Below, piece after piece: positions 21,210-32,785 of a stretch of 64,000 nt of DNA; the first letter of the stretch is position 1, and every line of letters starts with the position of its first letter. The stretch is from contig JAMYWO010000077.1 of NCBI GenBank assembly GCA_024220525.1, positions 104,623 to 168,622 of the forward strand, in the 5' to 3' direction. The position numbers were made by a program, and so were the translations under genes. Under the pieces are notes generated by a model, which saw only the letters and a list, made by a program, of their open reading frames with translations, did not search any database and was not told the origin of the DNA. This DNA is from Cochliopodium minus (lineage: Eukaryota; Discosea; Himatismenida; Cochliopodiidae).

Positions 21210-24200
21210 TTATTTGTGGTTCATTTCGATTGCGATATCTCGCAAGATCTTGTCTTGTCTGGCTTTAACCCTCAAGAAAATAACTAAAATAATTAAAATT
21301 ACAATAATGGATCCACCAACAGCTCCAACGACAATTCTAAACAAAAAAAAAAAAATGAGAATGGTTCAAGAATAATCTTTATAGAAAAAAAAAGAATTGA
21401 GATACCCAATGATAGCTCCTTTAGAAAGTCCTCCTATTATAAAGAATAAATTTATTTGATCAAAAAAAAAAAAGCACACATAACATAATACCTTTACAAT
21501 TAGCATTGAGAGTGGAAGAAAGGGATGCAGAAAGGGTGTTGATTTGGTTGTTGAGAGAGGAAGAAATCTGATCACACTTGTTGTTCTTGTAAGTGGGTTT
21601 AACTGAAAACTGAGATGGAGTAATGGCTACTTTTTGAGGACAAGAGTAAGAAACGAGAACCACCGTTGTGTTTCCTTTGGTGGGTTGTTTTTCCAACAAT
21701 AGACTCACATTTCCATTTAATTCGACACAACCAGATATATTTAATGAACCTTAATTAAAAAAATTGAAGGTAAATAAACATGATTTTTAATTTTAAATTA
21801 CATAAAAAAAGAATGGTTCAAAAAAAAATGATGTAAAAAAAAAATTAAGTGAAAAAAAAGAAAAATGAAAATTTAAAAATCGTTTCAAAAATAAAAAAGT
21901 ACCAGTAGTATCGGTGATGCTCGATGAAACAATCAAAATGGAAGAATTTTGAGTTTGGTTGAAATTACCTTTTATGTGTAGCACAGTTTGGTTCAAAATC
22001 AAAAAAGATCCCTGGCTAGTTTCTACATTGGTGTTGATCACAATGTTGGTTTGAACAAGAGTCACATTTTCAGAAATGATAAACTTGCTGTTTGAAGAAA
22101 TGGGGGTGTAAGTATAACCCCACTCATTGTTTGTTAAAACACAAGAAATATTAAACAAGCTCAGATCTGCATTGAGTCCTTTAAAGATAATGGGAAAAAA
22201 TTAAAATTAAAATGAAAATAAAAAATAAAATTAAAAAATGTAATTAAATATTCTCTCTTTTTTTTTTTTACCCTTCATTCCACAAAACTGACAATTTGGC
22301 ACATTAAATAAACAAGAAGCGGGAATAATAGAAGCAGATGTAGAAGGTAGAATAGTGGATCTAGAAGTACTTGTGATGTTTGTAGAAGGAGTGGGTGTGA
22401 TAGGTGTGAAAGTAGGAGCTGTAGTCGATATTGTGGGAAGCATTGTTGAAGGTGTGGTTGTTGAAGGTGTGGTTGTTGAAGGTGTGATTGTTGAAGGTGT
22501 GATTGTGGAGGGGATGATTGTAGAAGGAGGAAAAGTGATGCAAAAGTTGAATGAGCCCGATCCTATTTCTATCCCTAGCCTGCCCCCCTTCCAAATGGAG
22601 CATTGATCATAATCTACTTCAACTTGTTTTATCTATAAATAAAAAGATATTTAAACTCTAAAAAAATATTAAAAAAATGAAATAAAAAATAAAAACTTTC
22701 TTTTAAAAAAGAAGATTTTTGAAATATTTTTTTACTAAATTAGAGATATTATCAAATCCTGTTAATCCTGTTTGTAGTCCTACTCCAGAATTAGAAGTAT
22801 TGTCATAAAAAGTATTTACAAAAGAATAAGTGGATCCCATGCTGTTGGCTGTTATTTGTCGACCTGTACAACCTCCTCCAAAAGTTGGTGCAGAATAACT
22901 ATTCGTAATATTTGCTTCAGATACAAATTCCCCAAATAATCCAGAACAAGCTAAAAATTAAAAAAGGGTTAAAAATTAGAAAAAAATAAAAAATATTTCA
23001 ATTTTTTAAATAAAAATATATCAAATATAATTAACATAAAATATATTTCAATTTAAATACTTGTGCCAGAGTTGATTCTGCAGTTAACATAACTGTTTGA
23101 CATTGTCCCCTTTGCATTATTCCCTGGATTGATCAATCCATTCGCACTAACATTACCTGTCAATATAACTTGAGAGAGAACAAAAGCTTGGTCAATAGCA
23201 AAAGTGGTTGTTTTGGCTAAACCGTCTAAAAATGAAAAAATTTTAAAAAAAAACAATTCAGATCCAAAAAAAAAAAAAATTACAAGCACTCCAAGTAGAG
23301 ATTATTGTTCCCTTATATATTCCAGTTTTTTGGATCGTCAATGATTGACTAATGGAAAATAAAAAATTATTTTAAAAAAATCTTAAAGGATAAGCTACCT
23401 GACCCCAACAAAACCTCCAACAGAGTCATTTCCTAAATCAAAAAATTAAAAATTTTTTATTTTTCAACATTTATATTATTTGCCTTGGATGAGAAGAGAA
23501 GAAGAATTATAAGAATCTATGTATGAATTTTGAATGATAACGTTATTCATAGAGTTTCCGACAAAACCCCCAATAGATGACCTAAATATTTTTGGATTAA
23601 ATGAAAATATTTAAAAAAAAGATTAATCAAATAGACCCAGTTGCACTAATAAAAGTGTTTTTTATAATCGCATTGTTAACAAACGTGTCGATTGATAACC
23701 CAATCAAGCCCCCAACATTATTTCCTCCTTTAATCAAATTAACTTTCCCAAGAGTGTTATTCATCAAGAAATTGGTAACACTAAGAGAACCATTAGAAGC
23801 TGAAGTCACAGCTCCAACCAAATCACCTTTTTAAAAATGAATAATTTGATATTAAAAAGCTATTTAAAGTCTTTACCGGATGCCAAAATGTCCAAATTTT
23901 CTATTGTTACATTAGTAACCGTGATATTAGGGAAAACGTCCCCGAATAAGCCTCCACACATATCACCCCCAATGATTTGGTTATTAAAATTTGCTGAAGT
24001 GGTTATCTTTATGTTACTCACTTGGTACAAACTTCCGACTGAATAAGCTATTATTTTTAAAAGAAAATTTTTAAATCATATAAAATTTAAATTAAAATTG
24101 GTATTTTATACCTGCAACCAAAATTCCAGCATGATCACCTTTTAATAAAATTTAAAAAAAATGCAATAAAAAAAAATTCTATTATCTAAAATTTTTTTTA

Positions 24201-26520
24201 CAAAATGTTGAGTTTAAAATAAAGTTTGATATAGAAACTCCATCCATTATTAGTCCTTGTGATGTGCCTATAAGAATTGCACATCCCCTCCTAAATAAAA
24301 AACAAATACTTATTTCAAAAGTAAAGGAAAATAAAATTAATTTTTTACGAAGAATTAAGAGAAGTAAACATATTGCTGATAGAAGAATCAGCTGTTGAGA
24401 GGGTAAAGTTCAGGACTGTTAAAGTTCCTATGTGTCTCCCCACAATAACAGCTATATCAGTTTTTTGGGATCCTCCAATTAGATTTATATTTTGAACAAC
24501 GCTGTTTTTAACTAAACTTCCGCCCGTGTTTAGTTGTCCTTTTATAAATGAAAAATAATGCCATTTTTTGTTTACAAAATGTTTTACCAATCAAAGCTGA
24601 TGCATAACGGGTAGAAGTGATAACATTTAGAATAGATTTGTTTTGAGTGAGTATTTGGCAATTATCCATTGTAACAATAGAACTTCAAAAAAAAAGGTTT
24701 AACATACTTTTATTAAAATTTTTTAAAGAAGCTGACTTACGTATTAAAAAAAACACCAAAAAACCCCCCTGCACTATTCAAAAAAAATGAAAGACAATAA
24801 CAATAGTCTATTTTTATTTACTAAAATCCTGCATTGACTTTGATGTTGTAAACTTTAGAATTTGAAATTATAATAGAATTTGACTTTCCAACAAACCCCC
24901 CAGCTGAATAACTTGAATTATTAATTGCTGTAGAAGTGACATAGTTGTAATTCGTATCAGCTTTTGATTTGATAGTACAGTTTGTGATAACCAAAGTTGA
25001 AGTTTGGTTCGAAAATAATCCAACCAACCCCGCCGCATTGGCTAATCTGAAGAAAAAAATTTAGTCTAAATTTTTGAATTTTAAATTTTTTGTACGTGGT
25101 CACATTGATATTTTCAAGAACGCAATTTGTAATATTGATAGACTTGTAATTTAAAATTTTAAATTCTAAAAAAAAAAAATGTAAAAAATCTACATCTATA
25201 GACGATCCAACTAATCCTCCAGTATCAAACCCACCTTTAAAATAATATCAAAAATAATTTTAATATTAAAGAATAGTTAATTTCGAAAAGGGGACCAAAG
25301 AACTCATTCATAATGCTAGAATTGAATGCTTTTATGCTGGAACTATCAATGGTCGATCCAAAAGTGGATGTTACTGAATTTACTGAAAGAAATATTTAAT
25401 GGGAATAATTCAAAGTAGTCTTTATCTTTACCTCCAACAAAACCTCCAGTACTATTCAAGATATTAAATAAATTAATAAATTTAAATAAAATGATTTTAC
25501 TTATTTATTGAATTTATCATTATGTTTTGGATGTTGCTGTTGGAAATTTGGTATGAAGTTGCAGATCCTATAAATCCCCCTATATATCATGAAAAATATC
25601 AATTGGAAGATGTATATTAACTTTAAAAAATTTTTTACCACAATATTTACAATCTAACATCTTGTTGTATAACAATCCTGTTCCAATTATTGAGCAATTT
25701 GTGATTCTTATATCCGTTGCAGAACCAACTTAAATAAATTGAAATAAATTCAAGAGAAAAAAATAATTATCAAAATTAACCAAATCCACCACTATTGATT
25801 CCCATGTTTATTGATAGATTCTGTATAATAGAATTGGAAATTGTGACCTATTTTTGAACAAAAATAAAATTTTGAATGAAAATATGAAAGAATTAAAAAG
25901 AGGTACATTATTGGCAGATCCTGCAAAAGTGCCAACCTATAATCATTTGAATAGATTAACTCATCATTTTTAATATTTTCCAATCACTGTGGAAATATTT
26001 TTTTATTGAATAAAATTAAAAATATAATTTTACGTTCATTGACAAAGTGGAGGTTGATATTGAAGTTGCCCCATTAAAAAAAATATTATTGAAAATCGAA
26101 TTCTGTGAATTAGCAACCAAAATACCCAAATTTGTAATAATTGAGGAATCTGAGTAAGAGAAGCTCTCAATGATCAGATTTTGAATAAGTGCACCATCAG
26201 TAATTTTAAATAAAGCAATATCCAAATCAACAACGAAATTTGTGATGGATAAAGAAAATAATTGTCCATCTTGTTCAAAAAAAAGATTTTTTTCGTCAAA
26301 AATAAAAGAAAAGAATAAATATAAAAATGTAATTACCCAATATCCCTTGAAAAGTGATTGGTATTGAAGTAAAATTGGCACAAGTGATATTATTGATGAA
26401 TATATATCTTCCTGTTGTATCATTCAAATTTTGTAAATCACTGCAAACTGATATGTTGTAATCCACAGAATAAACGTAAGAGATGCAAATGGTGAAAAGG
26501 AAAAAAACTAAAAATTTCAT
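21210..26520 (-). CDS. Large type I membrane adhesin-like protein, beta-helix repeats and mucin stalk
   Basis: The gene begins with a signal peptide (MKFLVFFLFTICISYVYS) at 26520 and ends with a transmembrane helix (GSIIVILIILVIFL) plus a short basic tail stopping at 21210. Between them are dozens of short, mostly phase-1 exons encoding repeating units of about 20-40 residues with patterns such as ITNCTI, NSSIxN, GGFVGxS and GLVGxSxD. These suit a right-handed beta-helix or GLUG-type repeat rich in Ser, Asn and Ile. A PST-rich stalk lies at about 22230-22550, followed by CLFNVPNCQFCG and a cysteine-bearing module (NISCVLTNNEWGY, LVSYSCPQK) before the membrane. I did not list every exon, so the internal model is approximate. 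The product is probably a cell-surface adhesion or recognition protein. Confidence 0.75.
22442..22516 (-). repeat. 15-nt minisatellite encoding PSTTT/PSTIT
   Basis: About five imperfect copies of a 15-nt unit (plus strand GTTGAAGGTGTGGTT and close variants) read on the minus strand as Pro-Ser-Thr-Thr/Ile-Thr. This is the O-glycosylation-prone stalk of the membrane adhesin, and copy number is likely to vary between strains. Confidence 0.8.
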
Positions 26521-26623
26521 TGTAAGAATTTGAAATTTTTTTTTATTTTTCTTTCAAGAAATCCATTTTTAAATTCAAGATTCTGAAAATATCTCAAAGC
26601 AAATTAACTTTGATATATAAAAA

Positions 26624-28718
26624 ATGAAACGAGTTTTGATTTTATTGTTTGGTTTCATTTATTTTATGGAATGTCAGAATTTTGTTGATGTATTCAATAA
26701 AGGAGAAAGAGGATATTATTGTAAAATTTATTTTCTTCAATTTCATAGCTAAATTATTCCTTCTAAAGGCATCAAAATTCCCGATATCCTTGTGACAAAA
26801 AATAACACCATAATAGCATTTGGAGAAGCAAGAATGAATAGCTGTTCTGATTTTACATGGACAGATTTGGTTTATAAGAAAAGGTATATAGGAACGGAAT
26901 TTTTTTCAAATTTGAAAAATTTAATATTTATGGTCCATCTTGAATATATTTGATCCTAAATAGTTATGATGGAGGAAATACTTGGTAAAGAATGAAAACT
27001 TTTTATACAATCAAATTTGAGGACTATGAACCAAAATTTAGGACCAATTGTAACCTTAAAATTACAATTATATCAAATAAAATAAAAGAAAACAATAAAA
27101 CCAATAGTGACAGTTTTGTATTCCAATTCATCACAAACAGACAAGAATGTAATTGGTAAATCAATTCAAATCTTCAAAATATTTAAAAATAAAAAAACAA
27201 TTTCTCAAAACATAGGAAATGCAGCACCAGTGCAACTAAGAGAAAACAATAGAATTTTAGTTCCTTTCTGTAGGAACAACTTTGAAGTATGGCTCACTTA
27301 CAGTGATGATGACGTAAATCTTCTCTATCAACATTATTGATTAAAATTGTTATGATGATGAATAGGGAGTTACTTGGTCTAAGCCTTACCAAATAGAAAA
27401 TGTCACTTTACCAAATTGGTGATTATTTTCCTTGTTTTTTTGTTTCTTTTTTTTTTCATTTAGAAAATGCTTTAGGCAATGGTAAAAAAAAACAACCAAT
27501 TTTTTTCTTCATTTTAATCTCAAACTTAATGAAGGATTGGGACAGGTTTGAAATTTTTAGAAGAAATTTTGTTTTATTTTATTTTATTTTATTTTATTTT
27601 ATTTTATTTCAAATAATGAAAGGCCCTCCATCAAGTATCCAACTTTCAACAGGAAGAATCATCACACCTTCTTATCATGGTACAGAAATTCTAAATATTT
27701 TCAATATTTAACACTGACACCATACCCTAGATGATAACAACCACAGTAAAATCCCAAGGAAATATGATTAATTTAAAACCATGAATTAATGTTTTTTTAA
27801 ACTTTTAAAAGAGGATGATGCGTAATATTTTAGTTGAAATTATAATTTACTTTTAATTTTTTTTTTTTTTTAAAAAAAGGGACTTCTCAGAAGGGTAACC
27901 AATTTTACTTTGTTCATGTTTAATTTTCCCTTTCACTAATTTTATTTTCTTTCAGACATATTATGTACAGCGACGACCTCGGAAAAACCTGGCACATCGG
28001 AGGATTTATTGAAGATTTAAATTTTCCTAATGAATGTCAAGCTGTGGAATTAAAGAACGGGTCTCTATTGGCAAGAATTTTGAATGAAGTGAATAAAATT
28101 TATTTTAAAAAAAAAAAAAAAAATTTTAGGTAAACTCAAGAACATTGGGTACAAAAAGATTGAAATCAATTTCCAACGATGGTGGAAATCATTTTGTTCA
28201 TATTTCCGATTTTAATGACATCTATGGTATCACATCACAATCTCCTATTTTAAAGGTTTAACTGTTATTACCTTTATAAAGGTCCTTTTGGAGGATGTGA
28301 AGGTAAAAATTCTTTTTTTTTTTTTTTTGATAAAAAATTGAATAAAACACAAAAAAAAATATATATTTAAGGATCTACAATAATGTCAGAAAATGGTACC
28401 ATGTACTTCAGTAACCCCTTTGACAAATCTTTTTTGAGATTCAATATGAGTATCCACTATTCAACTGATGAAGGTTTTTTTTAAAAAAAAAAAATTAATA
28501 AAAAAAATTAAATAAAAAAAAATTTAAAAGATATTCATTACTAATTGTTATTAGGGAATAATTGGAATTACTACAAGACTATCAATCCTGGGAGAAGTGG
28601 ATACAGCGCTTTGTCTTTTCTTCCTAATAAAAGATTAGGTCTTTTATTTGAAAGATCAAATCAAACAATTCTAGATTTTGTGTTTGTGCCCGACCACATA
28701 TCTTTTGTCATTGTTTAA
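26624..28718 (+). CDS. Secreted sialidase (GH33-type six-bladed propeller)
   Basis: Eighteen exons sum to 1071 nt, 356 residues, beginning with a signal peptide (MKRVLILLFGFIYFMEC). Asp-boxes are SYDGGNTW, SDDLGKTW, SNDGGNHF and STDEGNNW. Other landmarks are IAFGEAR, GNAAPVQL, WQWIGTGPPSSIQL, GRIITPSYHG, and the late RSGYSAL with GLLFE (candidate catalytic Tyr and Glu). The usual (F/Y)RIP motif reads IKIP, so one arginine of the triad appears to be lysine. Exons 27042-27049 (8 nt), 27476-27481 (6), 27535-27545 (11) and 27812-27821 (10) are needed to rebuild these motifs. It probably cleaves terminal sialic acid or a related sugar from food or surface glycans. Confidence 0.85.
27476..27545 (+). 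other. Two consecutive microexons (6 nt and 11 nt) of the sialidase
   Basis: TTTAG|GCAATG|GTAAA and GAAG|GATTGGGACAG|GTTTG join TG + GCAATG + GATTGGGACAG + GC to give WQWIGTGP, the conserved sialidase segment. Leaving out either one destroys frame or motif. Confidence 0.75.
27572..27609. repeat. (TTTTA)n pentanucleotide repeat
   Basis: About seven copies of TTTTA sit in a sialidase intron just before the acceptor for exon 27623. It serves as an extended pyrimidine-rich tract and is probably length-polymorphic. Confidence 0.8.
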
Positions 28719-29182
28719 TTTCAAGAAAAATTTAAAAAAAAAAAATTTGAAATTAATTTCTTTGGGACTCACTGTTGAAAATCTACTTTATAAGAATCAT
28801 AATAAAGATTGATACCAAAGAATGATGTCATCGAGCTTCATTATTTTTTCGAATGTTTCATCAAAATTTTCCTATTAATTTATTCATTAGATCGAAATCT
28901 AGATCGAATTATGGCAACCCTCCAAATAATTTAAATGTCTTTGAGAGTAATTTTCAAGGAAATTAATCAAAAGGAATTTCATATTTTATGAGTATTGAAT
29001 CAATTGTTTTTATTTGAAATGTTATTGTTAGATCTTTCAAAGATATTGTTGATACTTGATTTCAAAATAAAAAAAAAAAATTGTCACTAATTTATTAAAG
29101 GCAAGAGATTTTTCTTAATTCAAAAATATAAATTTTATATAAATTTTATATAACTCATTTATATCTTATTTTGTTCAGATAA
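28719..29182. other. Intergenic region, no feature recognised
   Basis: This AT-rich spacer lies between the sialidase stop and the COX7C-like start. I found no exon with protein character and no RNA gene. It presumably holds the sialidase 3' end and the downstream promoter. Confidence 0.4.
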
Positions 29183-29410
29183 ATGTCTTCTTTCTTCAAA
29201 TATAACAAATCCTTTCAAAATTTGGGAAAATTCTCTTCAAATATGATTATTAGAGGAGGAGATGGTCCAGTAAACTTTATGCCATTTTCACGTGACTCCA
29301 TTCTTGTTAGACCATTTTTTTATACCGCATGTGCTGTTGGATCATTCGCACCAGTAATTTTGGTTAAACTTTCCATGGCAAAGGCTTCAGGAAAAATCAG
29401 CCCAAATTAA
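29183..29410 (+). CDS. Small membrane protein resembling cytochrome c oxidase subunit VIIc
   Basis: A single exon of 75 residues. The N-terminus is basic and serine-rich without acidic residues (MSSFFKYNKSFQNLGKFSS), as in mitochondrial presequences. It is followed by MPFSRDS, one hydrophobic helix (FFYTACAVGSFAPVILVKL) and a short tail. The PFS motif before a single helix that ends in a proline-containing segment recalls COX7C/yeast Cox8. The resemblance is short and could be chance. If right, it is an inner-membrane subunit of respiratory complex IV. Confidence 0.5.
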   Translation: MSSFFKYNKSFQNLGKFSSNMIIRGGDGPVNFMPFSRDSILVRPFFYTACAVGSFAPVILVKLSMAKASGKISPN

Positions 29411-29600
29411 TCCCAAGAATAAAATAATTATTTGAAAAAATCAAACCAACAAATAAATCATTTATATATAAGAAAGGATATATATACTTAAAAAAATTGA
29501 AATCAATTATTGATTTTTTAAAAATTTGATCCAAAATCCATTAAATTTATTCTTCCAGATCAGAACATAAAACTAGAATTCAAAGAGATATTTAAAAATT

Positions 29601-32600
29601 TTAATCTTTTCTTTTTAAAGAACTGCATAAATAATAATTTTTAGACAATTTTATATAGAGGAGAATGACTTCGAGATCTTTCTTCTCATACTTCAATTTG
29701 GTTGCCAAAATGTTTCCAACCGTGTTTTTTTGTTCAGAATCAGGAAATTCGGAACAAATATTCGCAATATTGTCTTTGGGAAGAGAATAATTTTGAGGAA
29801 TGATATAACTGAATATGGGAGACTTGATATTAAAATCTTTGAGTATTTCAAATTGTTGAGAAATGCAACTATCTTCAATCAATCTCACAAAAAATCTGAA
29901 AAAAAAAAATTTTGAAAATTTGATTAATTCAAAAAAAGGATTACCTGAATTCCATTTCGTCAGTGGATTTCATGGAATCTTTATGAATGAGTTTGTTCAT
30001 TTCTGTATCTAAATCTTGTGTAAAGTTTTGAGTGAAACCTGTACAACTATAAACAACAGATCTTGCTAAGAAAAAATGTAATAAAAAAATTAATAAAAAA
30101 AATAAAATTAAAATTTACGTTGATGAGAATGTATTAAAAAAATTTCTTTGTTAGTATGTTTTTTGAGATATCTCTCTCTCCACAAAGGAGGATGATATTT
30201 CTTGAGAAAAAGATCTGTCTCAAAAAAAGTGTGATCGCCAATGTAGTTCCCTGAAGAACGCTTGTTGGTGAGGCGAGGAAAGGTGGGAATTTTGAGAAGC
30301 TGCTTGGAGATATCTACGTCCGCACTGATTGGGTGAGTGTATGAAGTAGAAGAAACGTGAGGATCAGAAGAAAGAAGAGAAAGCAGAGGAGGCAAAATCT
30401 CTTTTTTCAAAAGAAAAGTGTTGAGGATGACAGGCACAGCCCACAGACCGTTGTATTGATGTGTGGCTGTTTTGTAGTAGAAAGGGGAATCGGCGAATTT
30501 TCCCGAATCGGTTACGTTGAGCCAAAAATTGGTGATGTCTATGCTTTCCTCGTTGTTCATTAACGGTGCAACTGCTTTTTTGCCGGTATTGAGAAGAAGG
30601 AAGATCATGTTGGGGTCTTTGACGATCGAAGAAATTGTCAAAAAATAATCTTTTTTGGACTCGATGGCAGCATCAAAAGAAAGTTTTCGGGAATGCATGA
30701 AATCTTCGTTTTCGGAGATTTCGAGGTGGAAAGATCCTACTTTCTCGAGCAAAGGTTTGAGGAGCTCGTTGGCGTATTCTTTGTTCGAAGGAGTCGTGTG
30801 AACCCACAAGTGGATCAATTGAAATGGATAATTCAATTCAGTAATGGAACGATAGACACTATCTCCAAATGGGAGGCGTTTCTGTAAATTTAAAGACAAA
30901 AAGATTGAAGGAAGTTTTTCATCATTGATGCTTAAATTGAGTTCATCGGGGTCCCTGACGTGACCATTCTTCTTTAAAGTCCATGCCCCAGCCATGTTCG
31001 CCAAAAACATAGCGGTGATGATTCCAGAGTCTTCCCAGTGGACGAGACTGGGGTAGGAGTTTGTTTCTTCGTTTCCTATCAATGCAGGTTTTACGTAGAG
31101 TTCTACTGGTTCACTATTAACTTCTACAGGTTGAAACAAATTACCTAAAAGTTAATAAAATTAAAGTAAAAAAAAAAAAAAGAAAGTTTTTGTTCAAAAA
31201 TAAGTTTACAACGAAAATCGACGCTTATGAGGGCTTTCTTGCTTATGTAAGACAAAGCTGCGTATTCTGGAAAGTTTTGTTCGTTCTTCTCAAGGAAGTT
31301 GGAGAAGTAGGTGTCAAGAAAATCATAGTTCGAAATAAAAACTTTGTGGTCGAGATACCTGTACTTGTTGTTTGGAAAAGGATAAGAATCAGCGTACTTT
31401 AATAAATCCTCTTGCAAAATCTTCTTGGAACCGAAAATGGTACCTCTGTTTCTGTACAAAAGGGCGATATTATAAGGATCTGCGTCAAAAACGATTTTGT
31501 GAGCTTCCAAAAGGACCATCACCTCTAGATTCTTCTTGGATACTTGAGAAGAGACTTTTGAAAATTGGTTGGCAAGCTCTTGTTGCACTAGACGGATCAT
31601 GTCAGCCTCAGAAGCGTTTGTGTTGTAATCTTGTATCAAAACAGGAGAAATTCCATAGAATAAGGCAGATCTGTTAAAAAACAACATTCCTTCATGGATA
31701 GGTTGGTTTGTGTAGCATATGAAAATGAGACGAGAGTCGGGAGTAATCACTGAAATGTCGTGGATTTGTGGTATATCAAAAATCTCTTCGACTGAGGTCG
31801 ATTTCTCTGTATCAGAGTCTTCGTAGCTCGTCTCCACGGGGAACATGAGGTCGTTTTCTCTGTGTGCGATCGTCTTCACTTTTGGGTAATCTTTGAAGAT
31901 GGGTGTGTACATCCACAGCGGACTTCTGTCGAACATGATCGAAAGATACTCGTCTGATGGGATGAGATTTTGTTTGATTGATGTATTTCTCAATTTTTTC
32001 GCTCCTATATAAAATTGAAATTTTCAATTAATCATGAAGGTATAAAAAGATAAATCTAGGGACTTTAAGCATTGTTATATCATCGATAAGATTATAATTC
32101 ATTTTTTTTTTTTTAAATAATTTGATTTCTATATTGGATTATATTTATAAATATATTTAATTTTATGGTTATTACCTTCTAATGTGAGAGCATATGATAA
32201 GGTCAAATATGTGTAATGTGGGATGATTAAATGCTTCCCCAACTCTTCCTCTCCATCATCCAATTGCTGGCGATATAAATAGAACATATCCCATTCATTC
32301 TCTGTAAGATCCTCCTTCATCTCCATCAACTTCTCGAAGAATGTATCAGAGAACACAGCATCATCTTCGATGATCAATCCAGGCTTACCACTTTCAATGA
32401 TTCTGTCATATGCCTCTATATGTGATAACATGCAACCAATCTCACCTCTAGTCAATGGTCTTTTGATCTTGGGATCCCTCCATCTTATCAATGGCTCAGC
32501 ATCTTGTTCTTTCAACCATTTTTTATCAATTTTGAAGCCATCCACTGCCTCAATGAACTCATATGGGATTTTGTGTGGCAGATTGTTCAATTTCTTTTCC

Positions 32601-32785
32601 ATCGCCATTCTTTTATCGATTCTCCTTTTAAGATTGATAATGTAGATCTTCTCAAAGGGGAGATAGATCGATTTATTCTCCATTTTTGCATCTCCCATAT
32701 TATTGGGTGATGATACATCTATATCTGTACAATGGGTGATTGAAAAAAACAGAATAATCGCTGATAAAAGAAATAAAACTTTCAT
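29601..32785 (-). CDS. Fused collagen glycosyltransferase: GT25 (COLGALT) plus PLOD-type GT modules
   Basis: Five exons (32785-32176, 32004-31210, 31144-30119, 30065-29945, 29895-29601) sum to 2847 nt, 948 residues. After a signal peptide (to about 19), residues 43-290 match the GT25 domain of collagen beta-galactosyltransferase: INLKRR, EAVDG, RPLTRGEIGCMLSH, IIEDDAV (EDD at 140-142), TLSYALTLEGAKKL across an intron, PSDEYLSIMFD, ETSYEDSDTE. Residues 290-475 follow the lysyl-hydroxylase (PLOD) glucosyltransferase domain to VDFRCNLFQ, and about 510-790 follow its second Rossmann-like domain (LWAVPVILNTFLL, FPRLTNKR, WRERYLKKH). The Asp pair of the PLOD motif DSYD is EAHK (about 370), and the later DAD is also lost. 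No Fe/2-oxoglutarate hydroxylase domain follows, and residues 811-948 are unrecognised. It probably acts in the ER on hydroxylysine. Confidence 0.85.

Noticed and set aside
29601-31993. A separate lysyl-hydroxylase-like gene starting near 31993
   Set aside because: There is no ATG in that frame, and the GT25 frame at 32176 splices to 32004 in phase 1 to restore the conserved LEGAKKL and DEYL motifs. The total is divisible by three.
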